A stretch of DNA of 19,126 nt from NCBI GenBank assembly GCA_035551455.1, contig DASZMZ010000334.1:1-19126 (forward strand), in the 5' to 3' direction. A program made the position numbers and the translations under genes. Positions within the stretch are counted from its first letter, which is position 1; each line of letters begins with the position of its first letter. This document shows positions 1 through 7,266 of the stretch, one piece after another. Below the pieces are notes generated by a model. That model had not been told where the DNA came from. It ran no database searches and saw only the letters and a list, made by a program, of their open reading frames with translations. The stretch comes from Sulfopaludibacter sp035551455. GTDB taxonomy: Bacteria; Acidobacteriota; Terriglobia; Bryobacterales; Bryobacteraceae.

Positions 1-653
1 TAGGCGCCTCCCAGAAAACCGGCGAGCCGGACGCCGCCCTGTCCGCTGGTCACATTCTGGATCACGTAACTGCCGTAGGAAACGGCGCTGACCGCCACCA
101 CCACCAGCCAGACCCGGGCCGGATTGATATCGAACGGGCCGAAGCCGCGATTGGGCAGTACCGGCAGAATCACCGCGCTGAGCAGTAGAAACTTGGTGAA
201 CGTCAGGACTTCGAGCGGCGGAATCCGCTTGGTGAGACCCTCCAGCGCCGCCTTCAATTCCAGCAGCATCACGCTCGCCACCGTCAGCGTGGTGGCGATC
301 CAAAACTGCTCCCGATAGACCAGCGCCGCGGCCACGTAGGTGGTGAGAGCCGACATCTCCGTGGTGATGCCGGGCAGTCCGGAACTCTGCAGCTTGTGCC
401 AGTAGGACAGCATCAGGAAGCCGGCCACCACGGCAAAGCCGAAAGCGACCGGCACCACCTGTCCGCCCGAAAGCAGCGAGATGCCGTACGCGATCAGTCC
501 GATGAGCGGGAAGGTGCGGACGCCGCCAAAGGAATATTGCTCATTGCCGCTGCGCCGCTCTTCCCGTTCGAGGCCCGTGAGAAACGACAGAAAGAGCACC
601 AGCAGAATCTTGACGCCCTCCGGCGGGAGCAATCGAAAGAGTTCGGTGATCAC
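1..653 (-). CDS. MgtC/SapB-DUF4010 family membrane protein, partial (C-terminus outside window)
   Basis: An open frame on the minus strand of 217 codons runs off the left edge. The N-terminus has a hydrophobic helix ending in LERE (about residues 28-31), followed by GGVRTFPLIG, the signature of the MgtC/SapB fold. The rest is a string of hydrophobic helices of the kind seen in DUF4010 proteins. Family knowledge says these are inner-membrane proteins of poorly defined function, some linked to magnesium or acid stress; the substrate cannot be read here. I chose GTG at 653. A TTG at 665 is the alternative. The frame is bounded upstream by the stop codon of the preceding gene, 42 bases away. There is no Shine-Dalgarno; a TATGCT hexamer (665-670, minus strand) precedes the GTG by 11 bases. 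It is the last gene of a five-gene minus-strand run within the window. Confidence 0.75.
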   Translation of the reverse strand, partial: MITELFRLLPPEGVKILLVLFLSFLTGLEREERRSGNEQYSFGGVRTFPLIGLIAYGISLLSGGQVVPVAFGFAVVAGFLMLSYWHKLQSSGLPGITTEMSALTTYVAAALVYREQFWIATTLTVASVMLLELKAALEGLTKRIPPLEVLTFTKFLLLSAVILPVLPNRGFGPFDINPARVWLVVVAVSAVSYGSYVIQNVTSGQGGVRLAGFLGGA

Positions 654-695
654 GGGAATGTACAAGCATAGCGCGCGGACCGCTCGCGCATGCGG

Positions 696-2393
696 TTAGT
701 TGCGAGACTGGGCGGCCAGGTGCGGCGGCTCCGGCGGCGCGAAGCGGAAGTGCAGGATCACTTCGCCTTCCACATGCTCGTCGCCCAGCCGGGCCGGAGT
801 GAAGTCCCAATGGCGCGCCGCATAAATCGCGGGATTGGCCAGTTCGGCGTGGCGGTGGGGCGCGGACAGGAGTTCGGCAAAATCCACCTTGCCCTCTTTG
901 GTGACGTAGACGCGCACGCTGACCAGCACCGGGTCCGTGATGGAGTTCCTCTCGCGGGACGAAAGGGACGGCTTCACCTGGTGGAGGGGCGTCGGGGGCA
1001 CGAATGGCTGGGCCGGTCTTCTCAGCCGCCGCAGCAGTGGAATGCGGCTGACCACCCGGCCGACTTTCGACCCGGAAACGGGCTCGGCCTCCACGGTGAC
1101 GTTGGGTTCGGATTCGCGGACGGGCGGCCGCGCGGTTGCGGCCGGCGCGGGAGTCCGGGTATCGGCGACGGGTTGCGCGTCGGGCACGAACGGCGAAGGG
1201 CGGGGTTCGGCGGCAGTGGCGCGCGCGGCGTCGCCCGACGCCGAACTGGGCGTGATGGTCACGGCGGGTGGCGGCGCGGATTTGGCAGTGGATTTGGCGT
1301 CGGATCGTGGCGGCTCCTGTTTCGGGACGGCGACGACCTCCACCGGCGCCGCGGGGAAAGGAGCGAGCTGACCGCCTACGGCACGAATGGAATCATCGGT
1401 AGGATGCTTGCCGACCACCTGCAGACGGAAGCTGACGTCTTTGGTTTCGGGCCAGTAGGAGACCATGCCGGAGCTGAGTTCCCGCGTGTCTAAATGCAAT
1501 GTACTGTTGTGCCTGCCATCGTTTATATCAAGTGTTGCTGAATCGGCGGCCTGGATGGCAGGCGCATGGCTATCCCAGACCAGACGCAGGGCGGTGCCAT
1601 CGGGCTCGACGCGGAGCGGCACATGGTCGGGGGCCGGAGCCGGGGCCGGCGCGGTGGCGACGGTAACCGGGGCGGGCGCTGGCGTGGGCTGCGGCTGCGG
1701 ATGGTGTACCAGGAGTATTCCAGCTGCGCCCCCGGTAAGGACGGCAAGGGTACCGACCAGCCAGGGACTAACCGGCGGTTTCGAAGGACGCCGCGGGGAT
1801 GGCGCGGCCACCAGAGCGGCGGCCGGTTCTATCCGTTCCATCGGTGCAGCAGGCGCCGCCAGTTCCATTTCTTCGCCGGGCAGGTCGCTGGCGCGGAAGG
1901 GCAGTTCGTGCAGCAGCACCAGTCTGCCGGCCTCCGCACGGAAGAAGGCGGACCGCATTTGCGCCGGGTGAATCAATAAAAACAGAGCGTCCGGACCCGT
2001 GAAGTACTGAGCGAAGATATCCGTGTCATCTGGTTGCAACTCCAGTGACTTATCACGCGTCTGCGTGCGGAACATCCCGACCACCTTCGGGGAGTTGGCG
2101 ATGGCGTCGGCGAAGTGCTGCCGGTCCATATCCGAGAGCAGGTACGAGGGACCGGAGCGGTGCTCCGATTCCACCGCCTCATAGTTCTCAATAGAGATGA
2201 TGTGGCGTCCATTCAGAAACAGGGTGTGGCCGAGGAGCAATCCGCCAATCTCCAGCCCGCGGCGCGGCACGGACTTCAGACCTTCCAGTGCCTGAAGACT
2301 CAGCGCGCGGACCATGCCGATGGAAAGGTGGATGGAAACGGGCCGTTCCGGGTCATTCCAAACGTATGTAGGCGATTGCACGTCCATGGGCAT
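696..2393 (-). CDS. Degenerate JAMM-like domain, transmembrane, TonB C-terminal chimeric protein
   Basis: This is a 565-residue protein using ATG 2393. The open frame extends further upstream, but that part overlaps the preceding gene; ATG 2387 is also possible. The N-terminal part (about 25-165) resembles a JAB/MPN fold: a conserved Glu in LEIGGLLLG (about 47-55) and, later, FRTQT...QPDD (about 108-123) where active JAMM proteases have YHSHP...SxxD. The Glu and the last Asp remain, but both zinc-binding His are Arg and Gln, so a metalloprotease activity is unlikely. A single hydrophobic helix follows (about 210-229), then a Pro/Ala-rich linker, a beta-rich region (about 258-327), a second disordered Pro/Ala stretch, and a C-terminal domain (about 493-555) of TonB_C type with VRVYVTKEGKV and ARHWDFTPA. 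The order places the JAMM-like part in the cytoplasm and the TonB-like part in the periplasm. I infer a structural or signalling role across the membrane; the true function is unknown. Confidence 0.75.
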   Translation of the reverse strand: MPMDVQSPTYVWNDPERPVSIHLSIGMVRALSLQALEGLKSVPRRGLEIGGLLLGHTLFLNGRHIISIENYEAVESEHRSGPSYLLSDMDRQHFADAIANSPKVVGMFRTQTRDKSLELQPDDTDIFAQYFTGPDALFLLIHPAQMRSAFFRAEAGRLVLLHELPFRASDLPGEEMELAAPAAPMERIEPAAALVAAPSPRRPSKPPVSPWLVGTLAVLTGGAAGILLVHHPQPQPTPAPAPVTVATAPAPAPAPDHVPLRVEPDGTALRLVWDSHAPAIQAADSATLDINDGRHNSTLHLDTRELSSGMVSYWPETKDVSFRLQVVGKHPTDDSIRAVGGQLAPFPAAPVEVVAVPKQEPPRSDAKSTAKSAPPPAVTITPSSASGDAARATAAEPRPSPFVPDAQPVADTRTPAPAATARPPVRESEPNVTVEAEPVSGSKVGRVVSRIPLLRRLRRPAQPFVPPTPLHQVKPSLSSRERNSITDPVLVSVRVYVTKEGKVDFAELLSAPHRHAELANPAIYAARHWDFTPARLGDEHVEGEVILHFRFAPPEPPHLAAQSRN

Positions 2394-2425
2394 TGCAATC
2401 GCAGCACCAGTGTAGGACCCGTTAC

Positions 2426-3337
2426 TCAGACCACAGGCAGGATGGCGCGGTCGAGTTCGGCGTCGGTCCACGCGTCGAGCCGAACGTCGCGGTGCAGACT
2501 CCACTGCTCGGTATGAGTGAGGCTGTCGCCAGGATGCAGTGTAGCTATGGGTCCGAGCGTTTCGAGCTCCAGGAAGTCGGCATTGGTGAAGGTCTCGAAG
2601 GAGCAGCCGAAGTCGGGATACTGGTCGGGCGGTGCCGGCGCGGTGGTCCGTTTGACGAAGAGTTCACCGTGGAGCAGATAGGCGCCCCACGTCCGCGGAT
2701 GGAAGCTGCCGAGCTTTTGCGGTACGGAATTTTTGGGGTCCTGCAGCAGAACCAGGTATTTTTGTAGCAATCGCCACCGGGGGTCAGCCAGATTGGTGAA
2801 CGCCCACATCACCAGAGGATTGGTGGGGGCGAGCACTTCGGGGTGAGTTCCGCGAGGCGGGAAGCCGTGGATCCCGGCACCCCCTGGAGCCATCATCGTG
2901 AGCGTCCAAGCCGCTATTTTGCAGTCAGTTGCGCCTGCATTTCGAATCTGGTGGATCACTTCAATCTGCGAGCCTTCCGGCTGCATCTTGCAGATGATTT
3001 TCTTTTCCAGGCCGGTGAGCGGCTCGACAGCCTGCGTGGCTTCGAGGACGCCGCCATCGATGTCGATTCGGACGGCATCGTTATCGGGGGCATAGCTGCG
3101 CACCGGGTCTTCGGGCGCTATCCAGACGCGATGGCCGCCGCGCGGCTGCCAGTCCGGCTCACCGGATTTGCCCATCTGCGAATCGAACTCTTTAAAGAGG
3201 TTCTGTCCGCCCACGAAGGCGTAGCGCATGACGCGCGGGCCCACGTCGCCGGTGACGATGGCTTCGACCGTACCGTTGGAAATCCGGTAACTGTTGGGCC
3301 AGCCCCGGAAATTTGTTTTTTCGATGGAGACGCTCAT
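2426..3337 (-). CDS. Conserved hypothetical protein, mutarotase-like beta-sandwich (DUF4380-like)
   Basis: This is a 303-residue protein without a signal peptide or membrane helix. Recognisable features are a GPRVMRYAF segment near residue 35, a GGHRVWIAPED motif near residue 70 and a C-terminal stretch CSFETFTNADFLELETLGP with a following HTEQW. These resemble galactose-mutarotase-like beta-sandwich proteins annotated as DUF4380. I did not identify catalytic residues with certainty. The start ATG lies 6 bases after the stop of the transporter gene, so the two are almost certainly co-transcribed and perhaps translationally coupled. The pairing with a DMT-type transporter suggests a role in handling an imported small molecule, possibly a sugar. 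That role is inference from context only. Confidence 0.7.
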   Translation of the reverse strand: MSVSIEKTNFRGWPNSYRISNGTVEAIVTGDVGPRVMRYAFVGGQNLFKEFDSQMGKSGEPDWQPRGGHRVWIAPEDPVRSYAPDNDAVRIDIDGGVLEATQAVEPLTGLEKKIICKMQPEGSQIEVIHQIRNAGATDCKIAAWTLTMMAPGGAGIHGFPPRGTHPEVLAPTNPLVMWAFTNLADPRWRLLQKYLVLLQDPKNSVPQKLGSFHPRTWGAYLLHGELFVKRTTAPAPPDQYPDFGCSFETFTNADFLELETLGPIATLHPGDSLTHTEQWSLHRDVRLDAWTDAELDRAILPVV

Positions 3338-3343
3338 GAGAGT

Positions 3344-4318
3344 TTATTGGGTGGCCGCGCCGATCAGCACCAGCCCGGCGGTGTAGCCGGCCAGCATTAG
3401 GGCGAGGAACTTGTTGGTGCCGGCGGGGGCGGTGCGGAACTCGCGCCAGATGAAGACTCCCCACAGCGCGGCCACCAGGGTGGCGCCCTGTCCGAGGGCG
3501 TAGGAGACGGCCGGCCCCGCCTTGCCGGACGCGATCACGTTGAAGCAAAGGGCGACCATCCAGATGCAGCCGCCCAGGATGCCGATGGCGTGGAGTTTGG
3601 CGCTGCCGGCAAAGTATTGCGAGTAGCGGACGCGTCCGGCGCGCATGAAGATCGTGTTCCAGAGGAAGTTGCTGGCGAAGACGCCGATGCCGAAGAAGAC
3701 CAGCGCCGCGTACGGCGTGAGTCCGCCCGGTTCGGTCGAGATCGAGCGGATCAGTTGCGGATAGAAGAAGCCCATGATGCAGCCCGCGATGGCCGCGAAA
3801 ATCACGCCGCGTAGCCGGTTCTTCCCGGCGCATTGCGGCAGTTTGCCGTGGGCGACCGCGGACATTACCATGGCGAAAACCACCAGGCCCACGCCGGCGA
3901 ACAGGAGCGTCGCATTGCCCTGCGGCTTTTCGATGAAGCTCTCCACCGTGCCGATGACGAGCGCGAGTCCCACGCCGACCGGGAAGGCGACGGACATTCC
4001 GGCCGAATCGATGGCCACCACCAGCAGGATGTTCGAGAGATTGAAGATGGCGCCGCTGATCAGCGCCGGCAGGATGAAACCGGACGTGGCGGCGGTCAGG
4101 TTGGAGAAGGCCGGAGCACCCTCGCTGCCCATGCTCCCGAGCGTGGCGGCGAAGAGGATCCCGAAGAGCAGCACGCCGATCGCGTAGTCCCAGTAGAAGA
4201 GTTCGAACGGCCATTTCTGGTTGCCCGCCAGTTTCTGGGTGTTGGCCCAGGAGCCCCAACCCAACATGGTGATCACGCAAAACGCGATCGCGAGAGGCAG
4301 ACTATGCACAATGAACAT
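3344..4318 (-). CDS. DMT-superfamily transporter, ureide permease/GRP-like
   Basis: This is a 324-residue, almost wholly hydrophobic protein with about ten predicted transmembrane helices, the usual size and topology for DMT-superfamily sugar or metabolite permeases. The N-terminus has MLGWGSWANTQKLAG and FELFYWDYAIGVLL, followed by IFNLSNILLVVAIDSAGMSV and FPVGVGLALVIGT. These are the patterns I associate with ureide-permease-like and glucose/rhamnose-type (GRP) transporters. The substrate cannot be told from the sequence; the neighbouring mutarotase-like gene makes a carbohydrate plausible. It lies 27 bases after the M50 protease gene. No Shine-Dalgarno precedes ATG 4318. A TATGCT hexamer at 4331-4336 on the minus strand, and a 7-base inverted repeat spanning the start codon, are described separately. 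Confidence 0.8.
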   Translation of the reverse strand: MFIVHSLPLAIAFCVITMLGWGSWANTQKLAGNQKWPFELFYWDYAIGVLLFGILFAATLGSMGSEGAPAFSNLTAATSGFILPALISGAIFNLSNILLVVAIDSAGMSVAFPVGVGLALVIGTVESFIEKPQGNATLLFAGVGLVVFAMVMSAVAHGKLPQCAGKNRLRGVIFAAIAGCIMGFFYPQLIRSISTEPGGLTPYAALVFFGIGVFASNFLWNTIFMRAGRVRYSQYFAGSAKLHAIGILGGCIWMVALCFNVIASGKAGPAVSYALGQGATLVAALWGVFIWREFRTAPAGTNKFLALMLAGYTAGLVLIGAATQ

Positions 4319-4338
4319 AAGGGACCTAACAGCATAGT
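4301..4338 (-). promoter_or_regulatory. 7-base inverted repeat spanning the transporter start codon, with -10-like hexamer
   Basis: ACTATGC at 4301-4307 and GCATAGT at 4332-4338 are perfect inverted repeats flanking ATG 4318 of the transporter. The right arm overlaps a minus-strand TATGCT (4336-4331) that could be a -10 element. If transcription starts further upstream, the repeat could form a hairpin that hides the start codon. If it starts near 4324, the repeat could only act as an operator. A 7-base repeat may also be chance. Confidence 0.25.
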
Positions 4339-4345
4339 GCAGCGC

Positions 4346-5446
4346 TTACTTCGATACAAGGGAAGTGCGGCACTCGGCCTGGTATTCGGCGATTTTCAGC
4401 TTGGTGAAACGAATCAGCCCGGAGTCCAATCGCCGTTTCGCGAGGAAGGCCAGCGATTCATCCCACAGTCGCAGCGCATCCTCATAACGATGTTCGGCCA
4501 TGGCGATGGCGGCTTCCACGCTGGACTTCGATTGCGGCTTGCTCACCTTGACGGCGCGGGCCAGCCACGTTCTAGCCTGTTCCGGATCTCCGCGCATCAG
4601 ACCGCTGCAAGCGGCAGCCTCCAGAAAGCACCACAAGCGCGCCGGACGTCCGCAGCGCGCCGAGGCGGCCAGTGCTTTTTCCAGGTGGGCCAACGCCGCC
4701 TCTTCGTCCCCCAAGTCGATGCAGCGGTAGAAAACCAGCATGTGACGATAGGCATTGTCGCCATTAGCGGCGCAGCCTTGCAGCATTTCCGCCACCAGCG
4801 CGGGGTCCCAATCGCGCGGCAGCATGCCCTCGGTTTCCTCGGTCTGCAATTGCAGCACGGCGATCCAGGACCGGGCTTCGCTGGGATTCCGCAGCAGCAG
4901 CCAGAGGCGCGCGCCGTCCGATTTGTTCAACCCCCGCGAGGGCAGAATCAGGGAAACGGCCAGCAGCACGTTGATCCAGAAGAACGAACTGAGCCAGCCC
5001 GGGGCCGTGGCCGTCGACCGCCAGTACGGAATTCCGCTGGCGGCCACCAGCAGCAGCGTGGCCAGCGGACCGCCCGCCAGCATCCAGGCATAACGCGGGA
5101 TATCCAACTCGGTCTTTTTGGGCAGGGGCTTGGCGAAACCGCCGGAAAGAATCCGGCGCCACTCAAATCGCACCACCCACCGCTGTCCCGATTTGAGGAT
5201 CATGAGCCCGCCGATGACCAGGCCGCCGGATTCCATGCCAACCAGTTTCCCGGCTACCAGGTGACCGACCTCGTGAACCGCGATGCTGGCATAGAGGACC
5301 GGGAACCACCACAGGCCGTCGATAGAGAAGGGCAGTTTCGCGAAACTGAGCACGACGCCAATGGCGCCGCCCACCAGCCATGTGATCCAGGGACGGCTCA
5401 GGCGAGGCGGATCGATCTCGAGGTCCAGAATCGGCGTCTCGGACAT
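4346..5446 (-). CDS. M50-family membrane metalloprotease with tetratricopeptide-like C-terminus
   Basis: This is a 366-residue protein. HEVGH at about residues 58-62, inside a hydrophobic helix, is the zinc-binding HExxH of site-2/M50 proteases. AGGPLATLL (about 124-132) and LNKSDGARL (about 173-181) match the second family region, where the Asp of a DG pair gives the third ligand. Several further helices surround these. From about residue 195 the protein is soluble and helical, with Ala-rich repeats of tetratricopeptide type. No PDZ domain is visible, so this is not an RseP-type protease. The family cleaves substrates within or near the membrane; the substrate here is unknown. It is the first gene of a five-gene minus-strand run, and it diverges from the M28 peptidase gene. 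The start ATG 5446 follows a TAAAAT hexamer by 6 bases. Confidence 0.85.
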   Translation of the reverse strand: MSETPILDLEIDPPRLSRPWITWLVGGAIGVVLSFAKLPFSIDGLWWFPVLYASIAVHEVGHLVAGKLVGMESGGLVIGGLMILKSGQRWVVRFEWRRILSGGFAKPLPKKTELDIPRYAWMLAGGPLATLLLVAASGIPYWRSTATAPGWLSSFFWINVLLAVSLILPSRGLNKSDGARLWLLLRNPSEARSWIAVLQLQTEETEGMLPRDWDPALVAEMLQGCAANGDNAYRHMLVFYRCIDLGDEEAALAHLEKALAASARCGRPARLWCFLEAAACSGLMRGDPEQARTWLARAVKVSKPQSKSSVEAAIAMAEHRYEDALRLWDESLAFLAKRRLDSGLIRFTKLKIAEYQAECRTSLVSK

Positions 5447-5452
5447 TTCCTG

Positions 5453-5458
5453 ATTTTA
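5453..5458 (-). promoter_or_regulatory. -10 element TAAAAT for the M50 protease gene (leaderless start)
   Basis: On the minus strand TAAAAT is followed by six bases and then ATG 5446, so the expected transcription start coincides with the start codon. No recognisable -35 hexamer is seen. The region is shared with the divergent M28 peptidase promoter. Confidence 0.5.
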
Positions 5459-5472
5459 CACTGACGATGTCG

Positions 5473-5478
5473 TATGCT
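5473..5478 (+). promoter_or_regulatory. -10 element TATGCT for the M28 peptidase gene (leaderless start)
   Basis: TATGCT is followed by six bases and then ATG 5485. A weak -35 match, CTGATT at 5450-5455, lies 17 bases upstream of the hexamer. This placement supports ATG 5485 over ATG 5467 as the start. Confidence 0.4.
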
Positions 5479-5484
5479 CTTCCT

Positions 5485-6990
5485 ATGACCCTGCACCGCA
5501 TTGCCGCTCTGGGATTGTGCTGCGCCCTCTTCGCCACCGAACCGAACCAAGCCACCAAACGCTGGTGGTCGCATGTCGTCGCGCTCGGCAACGATGGAAT
5601 GGAAGGCCGCGACACGGGCAGCGCCGGCTACAAACGCGCCGAGGATTACGTCGTGACGCAGTTCGAAAAAGCCGGGTTGAAACCGGCGGGCGAGAAGGCG
5701 TATCTGCAGACGGTGCCGCTGCACGTGGTCCGCTTCCAGGCAGACCAGTCGACCGTGGAACTGGTGCGAGCCACGGGTTCGACCAAATTACAGTGGCTGC
5801 GGCAGATCAGCACGGCCGCGCGCGCGGGACTGCCCGAATCCGTGGAAGCGCCCATGATCTTTGCCGGCACGGACCCGGCGGCCGACCCGGCGGAACTGCG
5901 CGACAAGATCGTCGTCCAATTGCCGCGGGCGGGCGGTGGACGCGGTGCGGCACAGGCCCGTCCGGGAGTGGCCGGCGTGATTTCGATCGACGCCACGGGC
6001 GGAGCCGAACCTCCGCGCTGGCCTGCGGCATACTCGGTGGCGATGACCTTGCGCAATGCTGAACCCGCGCAGCGTCAAGCGAATACAGCGTCCGGCATCA
6101 TGTTCCGCTTTAATCCGGCTTTCGCCGAATTGCTGTTCGAAGGAAGCGGTCACACATACAAGGAACTGATGGACCTGCAGGCAGCCGGAAAGCCTCTGCC
6201 GCGCTTTGCCATTCCGGCCACCTTCAAGGCGTCTATGAAGGTGAGCGCCGCCGATCTGGAGTCGGACAACATCCTCGGCGTGCTGCCCGGGACCGATCCG
6301 GTGCTCTCGAAGGAGTACGTAGTAGTGTCGGCGCACCTGGACGGTTACGGCTTCGGCGAGCCCTGGAATGGTGACCGGATTTATAACGGCGCGTTCGACG
6401 ACGCGGCGTATGTGGCCACGCTGATCGATATGGCGCAGCGGCTGCACGAGTCCGGGACCAAGCTCAAGCGATCGCTGTTATTCTGCGTGGTAACTGGTGA
6501 AGAGAAAGGCCTCTACGGCTCCAAATATTACACCGCGCATCCCACCGTTCCCAAGGAACAGATGGTGGCCGATATCAATCTGGATCAGCTCCGGCCCATC
6601 TTCCCGTTGAAGACCCTGACCATGCTGGCGATCGACGAATCGACCTTGGGCGACACGGTGAAGCAGGTGGCGGGTCCGATGGGCATCCGGATTCAGCCCG
6701 ACCCGGAACCGGAGCGCGGCCTGTTGCGGCGCAGCGATCATTACAGCTTCATGCAGATCGGCGTCCCTTCCACCGGCTTCATCTTCGGCTACGAGCCGGG
6801 GTCGCCGGACGAGGTGGTGTATCGACGCTGGTATGCCGAGCGGTATCACAGTCCAGCGGACGACATCAACCAGCCCTGGGTCCCCGAAGCGGCCGCCAAG
6901 TTCAACGACTTCTTTAATCAGTTGGTGGCGACTCTGGCCAATGCGCCGGAGAAGCCGCACTGGAAACCGGGCAGCAGCTTCGCCAAATAG
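5485..6990 (+). CDS. Secreted M28-family zinc peptidase with PA-like insert
   Basis: This is a 501-residue protein from ATG 5485; ATG 5467 would add six residues. The N-terminus (MTLHRIAALGLCCALFA) is a signal peptide, so the product is exported. Numbered from ATG 5467, the M28 di-zinc ligands are visible: His290 in SAHLDGYG, Asp311 or Asp312 in NGAFDDAA, Glu345-Glu346 in TGEEKGLYGS, Asp373 in NLDQL and His425 in RRSDHYSF. About residues 130-250 form an insert like a protease-associated (PA) domain. The family contains aminopeptidases and carboxypeptidases, and peptide scavenging is the likely role. The usual GADDNASG motif is changed to AFDDAAYVA, but the bridging Asp is kept. The gene is divergent from the M50 protease gene and precedes the zinc-ribbon gene by 10 bases. 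Confidence 0.88.
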   Translation: MTLHRIAALGLCCALFATEPNQATKRWWSHVVALGNDGMEGRDTGSAGYKRAEDYVVTQFEKAGLKPAGEKAYLQTVPLHVVRFQADQSTVELVRATGSTKLQWLRQISTAARAGLPESVEAPMIFAGTDPAADPAELRDKIVVQLPRAGGGRGAAQARPGVAGVISIDATGGAEPPRWPAAYSVAMTLRNAEPAQRQANTASGIMFRFNPAFAELLFEGSGHTYKELMDLQAAGKPLPRFAIPATFKASMKVSAADLESDNILGVLPGTDPVLSKEYVVVSAHLDGYGFGEPWNGDRIYNGAFDDAAYVATLIDMAQRLHESGTKLKRSLLFCVVTGEEKGLYGSKYYTAHPTVPKEQMVADINLDQLRPIFPLKTLTMLAIDESTLGDTVKQVAGPMGIRIQPDPEPERGLLRRSDHYSFMQIGVPSTGFIFGYEPGSPDEVVYRRWYAERYHSPADDINQPWVPEAAAKFNDFFNQLVATLANAPEKPHWKPGSSFAK

Positions 6991-6993
6991 GAG
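6989..6993 (+). promoter_or_regulatory. Shine-Dalgarno AGGAG of the zinc-ribbon gene
   Basis: AGGAG lies 7 bases before ATG 7001 and overlaps the TAG stop of the peptidase gene. It fixes the start of the small downstream gene and suggests co-transcription with the peptidase. Confidence 0.7.
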
Positions 6994-7000
6994 CACACCG

Positions 7001-7264
7001 ATGGCATGGCGTCCCTCTTCAAAGCAGTGGATGGCACTCTGGCCGGTGGCCATCTTCGCGGTCTTAAGCTTGCTGGCCGGGGCTTATATCGTGGCCATCT
7101 GCCTGTTCCTGGTGGCGGGTGCGCTGATGTGGCTTTTGCAGCCGAAGGGCAAGCCGGAAAACATGACGGTCCGGTCGGTGCGGTGCGGCGATTGCGGCGC
7201 CATCGGAGAGCCGCATTGGGCGCGCTGTCCCAAGTGCGGCGCGGCGAACTGGAAGCCGGAGTAG
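7001..7264 (+). CDS. Small membrane protein with C-terminal zinc ribbon
   Basis: This is an 87-residue protein. Residues about 12-45 form two closely spaced hydrophobic helices (LWPVAIFAVLSLLAGAYIVA and the segment after it). The C-terminus has two CxxC pairs, CGDC and CPKC, separated by a short loop, a classic zinc ribbon facing the cytoplasm or periplasm. I do not recognise a named family. The start is set by a good AGGAG site. The open frame upstream of it runs inside the peptidase gene and is not coding. It is likely co-transcribed with the M28 peptidase, and ends 2 bases before the convergent ttcA stop. Function unknown; small ribbon-tailed membrane proteins often act as adaptors. Confidence 0.75.
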   Translation: MAWRPSSKQWMALWPVAIFAVLSLLAGAYIVAICLFLVAGALMWLLQPKGKPENMTVRSVRCGDCGAIGEPHWARCPKCGAANWKPE

Positions 7265-7266
7265 AC

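Noticed and set aside
690..1493. A 267-codon open frame on the plus strand antisense to the JAMM-like/TonB gene
   Set aside because: Gly- and Arg-rich composition with no motif; the opposite strand encodes recognisable domains.
2394..2504. An N-terminal extension of the JAMM-like/TonB protein starting at 2504
   Set aside because: It overlaps the end of the preceding gene and encodes an Arg-rich stretch typical of a shadow; ATG 2393 lies just after that gene ends.
3192..4280. A 362-codon minus-strand frame overlapping the transporter and mutarotase-like genes
   Set aside because: Arg- and His-rich shadow in another frame of the same strand, with no membrane helices or motifs.
3833..5464. A 543-codon open frame on the plus strand antisense to the transporter and M50 protease genes
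   Set aside because: It mirrors two well-supported genes on the other strand, has no recognisable domain and is rich in Arg, Gly, His and Gln, as expected for a shadow frame in GC-rich DNA.
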